DNA of 37,352 nt, from positions 7,202 through 44,553 of the forward strand of contig MGJU01000005.1 of NCBI GenBank assembly GCA_001794435.1. Direction: 5' to 3'. The notes under the pieces are model-generated. The model was not told the origin of the DNA, did no database searches, and was given only the letters and a program-made list of their open reading frames with translations. Position 1 is the first letter of the stretch; each line of letters opens with the position of its first letter. The position numbers and the translations under genes are program-made. Below, piece by piece: positions 15,351 through 21,938 of the stretch. The DNA is from Candidatus Yanofskybacteria bacterium RIFCSPHIGHO2_02_FULL_43_17. GTDB lineage: Bacteria; Patescibacteriota; Minisyncoccia; 2-02-FULL-40-12; GWA2-44-9.

Positions 15351-15425
15351 AACTAGCCACTAGCCACTAGCCACCCCGCCATGGCGGGATCGCTAGGTAC
15401 TAGTCGCTAGGTACTAGTTAGTAAT
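15351..15425. repeat. heptamer array C: inverted 7-bp repeats around a hairpin
   Basis: Left heptamers aactagc, cactagc, cactagc; central hairpin CCCGCCATGGCGGG (15375-15388); right heptamers cgctagg, tactagt, cgctagg, tactagt, tagtaat. The last unit contains the first bases of the ATG of the RRM gene. The architecture and hairpin core match array A. Confidence 0.75.
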
Positions 15426-15762
15426 GGAGAAAAAATTATATATCGGTGGCTTGTCTTATAACACTACCGATACCGGATTGAAAGATGCGTTCTCTCAGGC
15501 CGGTGAAGTTGTTTCGGCTACCGTTATCACGGACAAAATGTCCGGCCGTTCACGAGGTTTCGGCTTCGTAGAAATGGCCACGGAAGAAGATGCTCAGAAA
15601 GCTATTGACATGTGGAATGGCAAAGAGCTGGATGGCAGAACTTTGGTGGTTAACGAAGCCAAACCGATGTCTGATCGTCCAAAGAGAACCGGAGGCTTCG
15701 ATAGAGGCGGCCGGGGCGGATTTGGCGGCGGCGGTTATGGCGGCGGAAGAAGGGACTACTAA
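15424..15762 (+). CDS. RRM-domain RNA-binding protein
   Basis: A 112-aa protein with one RNA recognition motif: RNP2 LYIGGL (residues 5-10) and RNP1 RGFGFVEM (about 43-50), then a Gly/Arg-rich tail (FDRGGRGGFGGGGYGGGRRDY). It resembles the small glycine-rich RNA-binding proteins of cyanobacteria and candidate phyla that bind mRNA and often respond to cold. The heptamer array runs into its start codon and no Shine-Dalgarno site is seen. A strong terminator follows. Confidence 0.92.
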   Translation: MEKKLYIGGLSYNTTDTGLKDAFSQAGEVVSATVITDKMSGRSRGFGFVEMATEEDAQKAIDMWNGKELDGRTLVVNEAKPMSDRPKRTGGFDRGGRGGFGGGGYGGGRRDY

Positions 15763-15766
15763 ACCC

Positions 15767-15806
15767 AAAATCAAAAGAGACCATTCGGGTCTCTTTTGAT
15801 TTTGAT
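15767..15806 (+). terminator. strong intrinsic terminator
   Basis: AAAATCAAAAGAGACC (15767-15782) pairs perfectly with GGTCTCTTTTGATTTT (15788-15803); the loop is ATTCG. The A and T runs make it usable in both directions. Confidence 0.85.
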
Positions 15807-15816
15807 GCCATTGCTG

Positions 15817-15822
15817 TATAAT
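15817..15822 (+). promoter_or_regulatory. -10 box for tdk
   Basis: TGTATAAT ends 29 nt before the chosen ATG at 15852. A TTG codon at 15822 lies inside this box, so the longer frame is unlikely to be translated. Confidence 0.5.
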
Positions 15823-15851
15823 TGCAAAGCAGATTTTTAACAGAGCGGGTT

Positions 15852-16445
15852 ATGTCGCGAGCAGGAGAAATAGAAGTAATTGTTGGTCCAATGCGTGGCA
15901 AAAAATCCGATCTTTTAATCATTGCACTTGAGCAGGCCGTAATTGCTGAAAAGCGGGTCGTGGCTTTTAAGCCGACAAGAGATACCAGAACCAGCAATGA
16001 AATTGTTTCCAGAAAGTTTGACAAAAAAGGCAAACCAAAAGTGTCACGTAGATTTCCAGCTATTATCGTAAGCACTCCCGATGATATGATGCGTGTTATC
16101 GATATAAAACATCCGGAGATCGTAGGAATTGACGAGGCACAATTTCTAAGTCCTGATTTTGTCCCGTTTATCAAAAAAATGTCCGGTGAGCGCGGAATAG
16201 AATTTGTAATTGCCGGTTTGGATATGGATTATTTGGGTGATCCGTTTTTGGAAACAATGCCGAAACTGTTGGCTATTGCCCATAGAGTGACGAAAACAAC
16301 CGCGATTTGTTATCGGTGCAAAAGCAGGCAAGCCCTATTTACTCAAAAGATCGCCGGTTCTACTGCTAAAGTAGAGGTTGGGGACCTGGAGTATCGGGCA
16401 GCATGTAGCGATTGTTGGTACCCTTATCGAGGCGAGGCGTCGTAA
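15852..16445 (+). CDS. tdk: thymidine kinase (type II, TdK)
   Basis: A 197-aa thymidine kinase, which phosphorylates deoxythymidine using ATP in the salvage pathway. Seen: P-loop segment GPMRGKKSDLLI, FKPTRDTR, Walker B-like VGIDEAQFLS, the lasso region GLDMDYLGDPF, and a zinc site made of CYRC and CSDC. The usual P-loop of this family is GPMFSGK(S/T), so the glycine before the catalytic Lys is Lys here. The ATG at 15852 follows AGAGCGGG. Such salvage fits a host-dependent lifestyle, but no other nucleotide salvage gene is adjacent. Confidence 0.9.
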   Translation: MSRAGEIEVIVGPMRGKKSDLLIIALEQAVIAEKRVVAFKPTRDTRTSNEIVSRKFDKKGKPKVSRRFPAIIVSTPDDMMRVIDIKHPEIVGIDEAQFLSPDFVPFIKKMSGERGIEFVIAGLDMDYLGDPFLETMPKLLAIAHRVTKTTAICYRCKSRQALFTQKIAGSTAKVEVGDLEYRAACSDCWYPYRGEAS

Positions 16446-16458
16446 TCGGCGCCTTTTT
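16436..16458 (+). terminator. intrinsic terminator with the stop codon in its loop
   Basis: GGCGTCG (16436-16442) pairs with CGGCGCC (16447-16453), with one U-G pair; the loop TAAT contains the tdk stop codon, and TTTTTATT follows. Confidence 0.8.
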
Positions 16459-16476
16459 ATTGTTTAATGTTATTAA

Positions 16477-16824
16477 ATGCGGTTCATTTTTCCCAAAAAC
16501 GACTCAAAATATCACTGGACCCAGCATTGCATAAGAAAAATGCTGTTTTATGGTCTGACAGCAGACAGGGTCAAGAGAATCATCAGGAGTCCTAAAAGAG
16601 TTGAAAGTGGTGTTGCAGAAAATACGATCGCAGTAATGGTTTCTGGTTCGAATAAGAAAAAACCCTCAGAGGTGTGGACGATGTATCAGCAAAAAGGCGT
16701 TAGAAAAGTTATTATAAGTGCTTGGCGCTATCCTGGGGTCAGTCCGGTTGGCAAACAAATACCTATACCGGCGGACATATTGGAAGAATTAAAAAAAGAT
16801 GGTGTTGTGGTACAATATAATTAG
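16477..16824 (+). CDS. conserved hypothetical protein, DUF4258-like
   Basis: A 115-aa basic soluble protein. It begins with a WTQHCIRKMLFYGLT segment followed by RVKRIIRSPKRVESG, a pattern like DUF4258 (H..ERM..R.I....V...L..P..VE.G), and has a SAWRYPGVSPVGK motif. DUF4258 proteins are small, possibly RelE-fold, proteins, sometimes toxin-like; no antitoxin gene is adjacent. It may be co-transcribed with the downstream DUF5652 gene. Confidence 0.5.
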   Translation: MRFIFPKNDSKYHWTQHCIRKMLFYGLTADRVKRIIRSPKRVESGVAENTIAVMVSGSNKKKPSEVWTMYQQKGVRKVIISAWRYPGVSPVGKQIPIPADILEELKKDGVVVQYN

Positions 16825-16868
16825 GTCGAACTGTTTTCTAATTTTTAATATAACTAATTTCTAAATCA

Positions 16869-17132
16869 ATGATGTACGACAATTTTAATTGGTCTCAATG
16901 GCACTGGCAGATGATGGGCGGGTGGTGGCCGGGTATTAGTTCGGGCTGGGGATTGTTATTAATACTGCTGGCTGTTTGGGCATTGGTGTGGAAGGGGATG
17001 GCTCTGTGGAAATCAGCCCGTCACGCTCATAAAGTTTGGTTTGTAGTTTTACTCGTCGCGAACACCTTGGGGATATTGGATATTTTGTATCTCTATGTTT
17101 TTTCCAAAAAATCAAAATCGGTGGAGCGATAA
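16869..17132 (+). CDS. DUF5652 family membrane protein
   Basis: An 87-aa protein, rich in Trp and Met at the N-terminus (MMYDNFNWSQWHWQMMGGWW), with two membrane segments (about 24-43 and 56-77). The WKGMALWKSARHAHKVWF segment and NTLGILDILYLYVF match the DUF5652 pattern found widely in Patescibacteria. Function is unknown. A short spacer with TA-rich 7-bp-like repeats (about 16836-16868) precedes it. Confidence 0.7.
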   Translation: MMYDNFNWSQWHWQMMGGWWPGISSGWGLLLILLAVWALVWKGMALWKSARHAHKVWFVVLLVANTLGILDILYLYVFSKKSKSVER

Positions 17133-17140
17133 AATAAAAA

Positions 17141-17158
17141 GACGGCCTTGTGGCCGTC
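17141..17158 (-). terminator. terminator hairpin, minus strand
   Basis: GACGGCC-ttgt-GGCCGTC is a perfect hairpin. The T-tract (TTTTTATTTT) is on the minus strand, so it mainly serves the 17183-17653 gene; on the plus strand it may still stop the DUF5652 transcript weakly. Confidence 0.75.
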
Positions 17159-17182
17159 TGGGGTTCTGCTTCCTCTAGGAAG

Positions 17183-17653
17183 CTAGCCGAGCAGTCTTCC
17201 CTCGTTGAGGATGCGACGATAAATGCGGTTCATCGTGCTGTGTCCTTCACACTCGCAGTCGATAATAATCGAAGAGCTGAAACCATTCGAATTGATTAGG
17301 CACAGCTTCGTATGAAGGTTACAGTCACAGCAAACGAATATCGCTCGGTCAGGGGTGAGGCCATGCTTGGCAGCGAACGCTATCACTCGCTCGGCTCCGA
17401 CGCTGCCCACATACATCACGACTGCATCGATTGTGGGAAGTTCGTTCTGGAGTTGAGTCCAAAGCGGGTCAAGAATGGCTACTGATTCGGTGTGCTGTTT
17501 ATCTTCTCCGCTTTTTGTTAGAGGGGCTCGACTCATTCCCCACCCTTCTCTCGCGGTGTTCTGGAGCAACAGAATACTGTTGTCTTTCAAGTTCTTCCAG
17601 CCGTTCCTCTCGCCGTCTACAAAGAGGTTATACGAAATCATCGCTACTCTCAT
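17183..17653 (-). CDS. hypothetical protein with cysteine cluster
   Basis: A 156-aa soluble protein preceded by a GGAGG Shine-Dalgarno site. It looks alpha/beta: IDAVVMYVGSVGAERVIAFAAKHGL resembles a Rossmann-like strand-helix unit, followed by a C-rich stretch AIFVCCDCNLHTKLCL and IIIDCECEGHSTM. The cysteines and histidines could bind a metal. I do not recognise a family and no neighbour suggests a role. Confidence 0.5.
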   Translation of the reverse strand: MRVAMISYNLFVDGERNGWKNLKDNSILLLQNTAREGWGMSRAPLTKSGEDKQHTESVAILDPLWTQLQNELPTIDAVVMYVGSVGAERVIAFAAKHGLTPDRAIFVCCDCNLHTKLCLINSNGFSSSIIIDCECEGHSTMNRIYRRILNEGRLLG

Positions 17654-17800
17654 TACTGGCTTCCTCCCTCTTTACGAAGTTAAGGTTCGTCTAAGGTTAT
17701 TTAGGATAACATAAAACATACCCAAGGTCAATTGTCGTATATTTGTTGCGACAGAGACAAGGGGTAAGAACGTCATAAACATAGGATAGCTAATAAAAAA

Positions 17801-17814
17801 GCGGCTATTGCCGC
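17801..17814 (-). terminator. minus-strand terminator overlapping a stop codon
   Basis: On the minus strand GCGGC-aata-GCCGC is followed by TTTTTTATTAG. The TAG stop (17807-17805) of the 17805-18203 gene falls in the loop and its edge. Confidence 0.75.
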
Positions 17815-18203
17815 ACTCGAGTTTTGGGATAAATAAGACAGGAATACTGGCCAGCTTTACAATAAATGCATTCTTCACCAATAAGTCGCGCTATTTCGGC
17901 CAACTTCTTTAGCAATATTGGAATCTTGTGCTTTCCATTAAAGGAAACCTCATATACTCTACAACGGTCTTTAAAAACTACCCTTTCCTCATTTATCCAA
18001 ACACCAAAGTTTGCAACTGTTGATGACGTAAAAGCCCCAAAATTATCAGATAGAAAAGTTCTTATATGCGATTCTACCGTTTCTCCCTCTGTTTTCACCT
18101 TAAGCTTCTTGTCGGGAATTAAAAAAACCGCTGGTCGTCCAAGATCTACAAGTCTATAGTGTGAGCTTTTAGAAAATTTTGCCCACTTACTACTCGTCCT
18201 CAT
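17805..18203 (-). CDS. hypothetical protein with CxxC near the C-terminus
   Basis: A 132-aa basic protein. A beta-rich middle (FGVWINEERVVFKDRCRVYEVSF) is followed by KIPILLKKLAEIARLIGEECIYCKAGQYSCLIYP, which carries four cysteines. The upstream GGGGCAAG may act as ribosome binding site. I do not recognise a family. It lies just downstream of tgt's neighbour region on the same strand but has its own terminator. Confidence 0.5.
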   Translation of the reverse strand: MRTSSKWAKFSKSSHYRLVDLGRPAVFLIPDKKLKVKTEGETVESHIRTFLSDNFGAFTSSTVANFGVWINEERVVFKDRCRVYEVSFNGKHKIPILLKKLAEIARLIGEECIYCKAGQYSCLIYPKTRVRQ

Positions 18204-18262
18204 TCTTGCCCCGTTTTTTCAAAGATAATAAAAACGATACACTAAAAATGGTATTTTGTCAA

Positions 18263-19501
18263 TTATTTGTTGTTATGTTGGTTTAAGAACCTTTTTTTAA
18301 ATTGAATAAATGTATTATTTTTTATTGATTTACGGATCTGTTCGAGCAGATTATTGAAGAACCAGACGTTGTGAATAGTGGCATAGCGCTGGGCTTTTTG
18401 TTTCTTTTTACCATTATCTTTAAACAATTTATATAACCTTGCGCGGGTTATTCCAGATCGGCATGCTGGGCATTTGCATCCTGTTTCCAGAGACGAATTT
18501 TTATTTGCATATTTCCTCTTGCGAATGTCGTAATGGTCCTTGGCGGTCCAGATACGACCGTGACGGGCTTCGCGGGTAGGGATGACGCAGTCAAACAAAT
18601 CTATGCCTTGTTCAACGGCATTAAAAATATCTTCCACTTTGCCTATTCCCAGCAGGTGTCTCGGTTTTTCTTCCGGCAAGTGGGGGACGATCCATTTAAG
18701 TGTCTTAACCATTTCGTCTTTTCCGAAAGAGCCCCCGATACCTATGCCGTCAAAAGGAAGAGAACCGATAAATTTAGCGCTTTTAATCCTCAACGATTTA
18801 TATCTTCCGCCCTGCACAATTCCAAACAATTGTTGATGTTTTCCGTTTAACCCCGAACGAGAAACCTCGTTTCCATACGGGGCATGCTTTTCACTTTTTA
18901 CTTTGCACTTTAAACTTATTTTGGCCCACCTGTGAGTTCTCTCGAGCGCTTTTTTATTATAATCAAAGTCATCCAAAGGAGAGGTACATTCGTCGAAAGC
19001 AAAGATGATATCAGCTCCGAGTTTTTCCTGAATTTTTATTGAAAGCTCCGGCCCCAGAAATCTTTTCTCACCGTTTATCATAAAACAAACGCCTTTTTCA
19101 GTAATTTTTACATTCCTTCCCCTGTGGATAATCGACTTCGCAAGTCGATTATCCACAGGATTTAGGATTTTGCCGATACGGTTTTCTTGTCCGAAGCCCA
19201 AAGAAAATACCTGGAAACCCCCGCTGTCGGTCATTATGGGAATATTAGCGCCGAGACGCTTATGGACGAAACTAATCCTGCTTGCTCCGCCCCTACTTGC
19301 AAGGGCGGAGTCCCAGAGATGGTAAGTGTTGCAGATGACTATTTGGGTTTTTGTCTTTTTTATATCTGACGGTTTCAGACACTTTACCTCGGCATGAGTC
19401 GCCACTATTACATAAGACGGCGTTTGGATTGTGCCATGGGGCGTGCTTAAAACGCCCAAGCGGGCTCGGGTTCTGCTGTCTTTATGGATTATCCTGAACA
19501 T
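18263..19501 (-). CDS. tgt: queuine/preQ1 tRNA-guanine transglycosylase Tgt, repeat-laden
   Basis: A 412-aa Tgt, which exchanges guanine-34 of GUN-anticodon tRNAs for preQ1 or queuine. Seen: NTYHL, substrate loop TDSGGFQVFSLG (about 91-102), FAFDECTSP, FGIVQGG, nucleophile region LFDCVIPTREARHG, and the zinc site CKCPACRS with a downstream His (TIHN). It is about 35-40 residues longer than usual. Three regions look inserted: ~66-76 (SALASRGGASR), ~103-130 (after FSLG), and ~197-221 (KCKVKSEKHAP onward). Each coincides with a DNA palindrome or a 7-bp array. All catalytic motifs remain. No preQ1 synthesis genes are nearby. Confidence 0.9.
   Translation of the reverse strand: MFRIIHKDSRTRARLGVLSTPHGTIQTPSYVIVATHAEVKCLKPSDIKKTKTQIVICNTYHLWDSALASRGGASRISFVHKRLGANIPIMTDSGGFQVFSLGFGQENRIGKILNPVDNRLAKSIIHRGRNVKITEKGVCFMINGEKRFLGPELSIKIQEKLGADIIFAFDECTSPLDDFDYNKKALERTHRWAKISLKCKVKSEKHAPYGNEVSRSGLNGKHQQLFGIVQGGRYKSLRIKSAKFIGSLPFDGIGIGGSFGKDEMVKTLKWIVPHLPEEKPRHLLGIGKVEDIFNAVEQGIDLFDCVIPTREARHGRIWTAKDHYDIRKRKYANKNSSLETGCKCPACRSGITRARLYKLFKDNGKKKQKAQRYATIHNVWFFNNLLEQIRKSIKNNTFIQFKKRFLNQHNNK
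18851..18920. repeat. palindrome plus heptamer array inside tgt
   Basis: Nested hairpin CCCCG-AACGAG-aaac-CTCGTT-...-CGGGG (18851-18882), then five heptamers (gcttttc, acttttt, actttgc, actttaa, acttatt; 18886-18920). Together they encode the ~25-residue insertion just before the FGIVQGG motif of Tgt. Confidence 0.7.
19121..19159. repeat. 39-bp perfect palindrome inside tgt
   Basis: An 18-bp arm (19121-19138, starting CCTGTGGATAATCG) pairs perfectly with 19142-19159 around CGC. It encodes part of an extra segment (PVDNRLAKSIIHRG) inserted directly after the Tgt substrate loop, where homologues have a short link. Confidence 0.85.
19285..19310. repeat. third palindrome inside tgt
   Basis: CTCCGCCC (19285-19292) and GGGCGGAG (19303-19310) flank a 10-nt loop. 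It encodes the ALASRGGA stretch following NTYHL. Confidence 0.7.
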
Positions 19502-19535
19502 AGCTTTAAATTATAGGTAAAGGCGGGCTAATTTA

Positions 19536-19559
19536 AAAGGAGACGGGCGTGTCTCCTTT
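19536..19559 (-). terminator. terminator of the LolA-like gene
   Basis: AAAGGAGAC (19536-19544) pairs with GTCTCCTTT (19551-19559); minus-strand reading gives a T-tract. The stem overlaps the last bases of the stop codon of the 19558-20313 gene. Confidence 0.7.
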
Positions 19560-20313
19560 ACTCTTTCTTTTGGTAGTCCTTATACAAATAGTTCTGTCTC
19601 TCGAAGACATCGCCTCTCCATAATGCCCAGTATCTGTCGACGATAGTTAGTGATTTCATTACGACAATTCCACCAAACTCTTCCAAAACCATCTCAATGT
19701 TGGCTCTGCTAAGGTTGAACATTCCCCAGCCCCTTGAATATGGCCTGGTCATCCAAGCGGAAAGCCGTTTGATGTAGAACTTCTCGATGTCAACATACAT
19801 CACGCCTTCCGATCTGACGATGATGTCTTCGATATCACCATTAGCTCTCTGTCCGGGCCTCGGCTTAAAGTTGATGACATAGTATGGACGGTTGTCGACC
19901 ATCTCTATCTTCACGATGATAAAGTCATCAAGTTTGACCATCGCTTCCAGGACTTTTATCATGTCGAATCTCTGGGACGAAGACCTGCCTTCCCTGACAG
20001 GTTTGCCGTTCTTTTCCACTAGGTGTTCTCTGCCGCCGGACTCAATGAGAACGACCTCTTCTTTGTCCCTATCGGTGACTTGTTCGTTGTCGTTTAGATT
20101 GTCTACCGTATAGACTCTTTTATAGGTTAATTTTGCCCTTTTTATGGTTTCGTTCTCTCTCGCTTTTGTTATTACTGTTTGAGTGATGAACTCGGCGGTT
20201 TGAGGAGAAGCCTGAATTGGTTCTGTCTGTGTTTGGCCGGCGCTTTTGGTCGACTGTAACTCGAAGAACATAATGCAGGTCAGGGCGGAAGACAGAAACA
20301 GTCGCCTTTTCAT
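19558..20313 (-). CDS. secreted LolA/LppX-like protein
   Basis: A 251-aa exported protein. The ATG at 20313 is preceded by AAGGGA and begins a signal peptide (MKRRLFLSSALTCIMFFELQ). A longer frame to 20355 lacks support. The mature part is beta-rich: YYVINFKPRPGQ, a GVMYVDIEKFYIKRL strand pair, and a segment around ANIEMVLEEFGGIVVMKS. The order (reference to an inferred quantity, P-R-P-G, then a G-x-x-YVD strand) resembles the LolA-like fold of lipoprotein-sorting and acidobacterial secreted proteins. The assignment is from pattern only. Patescibacteria normally lack an outer membrane, so a classic LolA role is unlikely. Confidence 0.5.
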   Translation of the reverse strand: MKRRLFLSSALTCIMFFELQSTKSAGQTQTEPIQASPQTAEFITQTVITKARENETIKRAKLTYKRVYTVDNLNDNEQVTDRDKEEVVLIESGGREHLVEKNGKPVREGRSSSQRFDMIKVLEAMVKLDDFIIVKIEMVDNRPYYVINFKPRPGQRANGDIEDIIVRSEGVMYVDIEKFYIKRLSAWMTRPYSRGWGMFNLSRANIEMVLEEFGGIVVMKSLTIVDRYWALWRGDVFERQNYLYKDYQKKE

Positions 20314-20396
20314 TGTTTTCAATCCCTTCTTTTTAAGAAACAGATGGGGACACATTATCAGAAATTCACATTTTTTTCAATTTTTAATGGGTATGC

Positions 20397-20402
20397 TATA
20401 CT
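20397..20402 (+). promoter_or_regulatory. extended -10 box for a leaderless glutaredoxin mRNA
   Basis: TGCTATACT (TGn plus TATACT) ends 7 nt before the ATG at 20410. Confidence 0.6.
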
Positions 20403-20409
20403 GAAGTCT

Positions 20410-20646
20410 ATGAATAGAGTAACCATATACACAACCCCGACTTGTGCCTACTGCAAAATGGCAAAAGATTATTTTAAATCTAAGGGCTTGAGTTATGAAG
20501 AACATGATGTGTCCAAAGATATTCCGAGACAGAAAGAAATGATACAAAAAACCGGCCAATTCGGCGTTCCTGTCATAGACATAGACGGGAAAGTAGTTAT
20601 TGGATTTGATAAACCAAAGATTAACGAATATTTAGGAATAAAATAA
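20410..20646 (+). CDS. glutaredoxin-family thiol-disulfide protein
   Basis: A 78-aa protein with the TTPTCAYCKMAKDYF active site (C12 and C15), the cis-proline region QFGVPVIDIDG and a C-terminal FDKPKINEYLGI helix. This is the NrdH/glutaredoxin-like type. It reduces disulfides in the cytoplasm, probably charged by thioredoxin reductase (trxB at 23268) or a thiol cofactor. An in-frame start at 20344 would lie upstream of the promoter, so 20410 is preferred. Superoxide dismutase follows 9 bases later. Confidence 0.85.
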   Translation: MNRVTIYTTPTCAYCKMAKDYFKSKGLSYEEHDVSKDIPRQKEMIQKTGQFGVPVIDIDGKVVIGFDKPKINEYLGIK

Positions 20647-20654
20647 ATTTATTT

Positions 20655-21269
20655 ATGTCCAAAAAAGAAATTAAACCGTTAGCGTACGATGCCGGAGTAT
20701 TGAGAGGCATCTCGCAAAAGACTGTCGAGATACACCACGGCAAGCTCTATGCCGGGTACGTGAATAAGTCAAATGAGATTTCAGATAAATTAGGAATATT
20801 GAGGGAAAGTGGAAATTTTGAAGGCAACCAGACATACAGTGAATTAAGGGGCTTGAAGCAGGGTGAGACATTTGCCAAGAACGGAATGTATCTTCATGAA
20901 AATTATTTTGCGATTCTTGGCGGAGACGGTGTTCCAAGAGGGGAAGTAAAACAAGCGATTGAAGAAAAGTTTGGTTCGATGGACGAATTTTTTAAATATT
21001 TTTCTGCCTGCGGTATGGCAGCAAGAGGATGGGCGATTTTAGCTTGGGATATGCAGGAAAAGAAATTGATGCAATATAATTGTGATGCTCAAAATCATGG
21101 CGGAGTTTGGGGCTGTATTCCGATTATTGCCCTAGACGTTTACGAACACTCTTATTTCATAGATACCGGCTCTGATCGGGCGGCCTATATCAAGGCATTT
21201 TTTGACAATCTCAACTGGGACAAAATAGAAGAATTCTATCAGAAGGCGAAACGAGGCGAAGTCGAGTGA
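20655..21269 (+). CDS. Fe/Mn superoxide dismutase
   Basis: A 204-aa protein of the Fe/Mn SOD family, which converts superoxide to O2 and H2O2. All four metal ligands can be placed: His in VEIHHGKLYAGYV (~27), His in YLHENYF, and Asp and His in LDVYEHSYF. The usual KHHxxYV second-shell His pair is LY here, while the active-site Tyr is kept. The metal is not predictable. It likely shares a transcript with the glutaredoxin gene and fits the redox theme of the window. Confidence 0.85.
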   Translation: MSKKEIKPLAYDAGVLRGISQKTVEIHHGKLYAGYVNKSNEISDKLGILRESGNFEGNQTYSELRGLKQGETFAKNGMYLHENYFAILGGDGVPRGEVKQAIEEKFGSMDEFFKYFSACGMAARGWAILAWDMQEKKLMQYNCDAQNHGGVWGCIPIIALDVYEHSYFIDTGSDRAAYIKAFFDNLNWDKIEEFYQKAKRGEVE

Positions 21270-21358
21270 AGTCCTGTACCAAGTCAAGCCCGTCTTATTT
21301 CCCGTGTTTTTCTTAGACACCCTCTTCTCTTAAATCTTTGGGCAAATTCCGTAAAAAA

Positions 21359-21396
21359 TTGACGAACCACTAGAGCTGTGCTATCATAAGGCACAG
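21359..21396 (+). promoter_or_regulatory. sigma70-type promoter overlapped by an inverted repeat
   Basis: TTGACG (21359-21364), a 17-nt spacer and TATCAT (21382-21387). The repeat CTGTGC (21376-21381) and GCACAG (21391-21396) brackets the -10 box, with TTTTT after it. It may be an operator or a terminator of the SOD transcript. Confidence 0.5.
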
Positions 21397-21428
21397 TTTT
21401 TAGTTCGCTAACAAAGGAATAAGAGACA

Positions 21429-21839
21429 ATGACCGAGAAGACAGCGGTTCAACAGGGTTTTTTCTGGCATGTCCATCATACTATTTTCTTGGAATGGTGC
21501 TATGACTATGAAGAGAGAGCCCAGTATATCCGTACGAATAAGCCACAGAATGAACAAGAGATCCGCCTAAGGTTATTCAAGCCTGTTCAAGGCAGATTAC
21601 CCGAAGCAGTAGTTAAGGCGCGGCAAGTCTACGATGAGGCAAGACCAGCTTTCGATAAGGCATATCAAGCCTACAATGAGGCATATCAAGTCTATGGTAA
21701 GGCAAATCAAGCCTACATTGAGGCATATCAAGCCTACGATAAGGCATTAATAGATAACACGGCCAAGATAGAAGCCCTGCATGCCAATGAGTGTCCTAAT
21801 TGTCCCTGGAATGGACACACAATATTCCCAAACAGCTAG
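21429..21839 (+). CDS. seven-residue-repeat protein
   Basis: A 136-aa soluble protein with a Shine-Dalgarno AAGGAAT upstream. Residues about 60-105 are six degenerate seven-residue repeats of type AYQAYxK/E (YNEAYQVYGKANQAYIEAYQ), predicted to be helical. In DNA this is a run of 21-bp units (21611-21747). The C-terminus CPNCPWNGHTIFPNS has a CxxC. Similar Tyr-rich repeat proteins with a CPxCPW-like tail occur in phages and assorted bacteria; function is unknown. It may be horizontally acquired. Confidence 0.6.
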   Translation: MTEKTAVQQGFFWHVHHTIFLEWCYDYEERAQYIRTNKPQNEQEIRLRLFKPVQGRLPEAVVKARQVYDEARPAFDKAYQAYNEAYQVYGKANQAYIEAYQAYDKALIDNTAKIEALHANECPNCPWNGHTIFPNS

Positions 21840-21848
21840 ATAAGGATT

Positions 21849-21872
21849 AGTGCGGCAGCCCCGCACTTTTTT
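21849..21872 (+). terminator. intrinsic terminator
   Basis: AGTGCGG (21849-21855) and CCGCACT (21861-21867) around CAGCC, followed by TTTTTATTAT. Confidence 0.85.
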
Positions 21873-21938
21873 ATTATCCATGTTTTTTAAAATTAAATCC
21901 GGCATGCCATAATAACCTTCCCGAGAAGGATGCGTTTT

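Noticed and set aside
17472..18159. Plus-strand open frames over the unknown minus-strand genes
   Set aside because: They are antisense to frames with ribosome sites and terminators and have low-complexity Ser/Leu composition.
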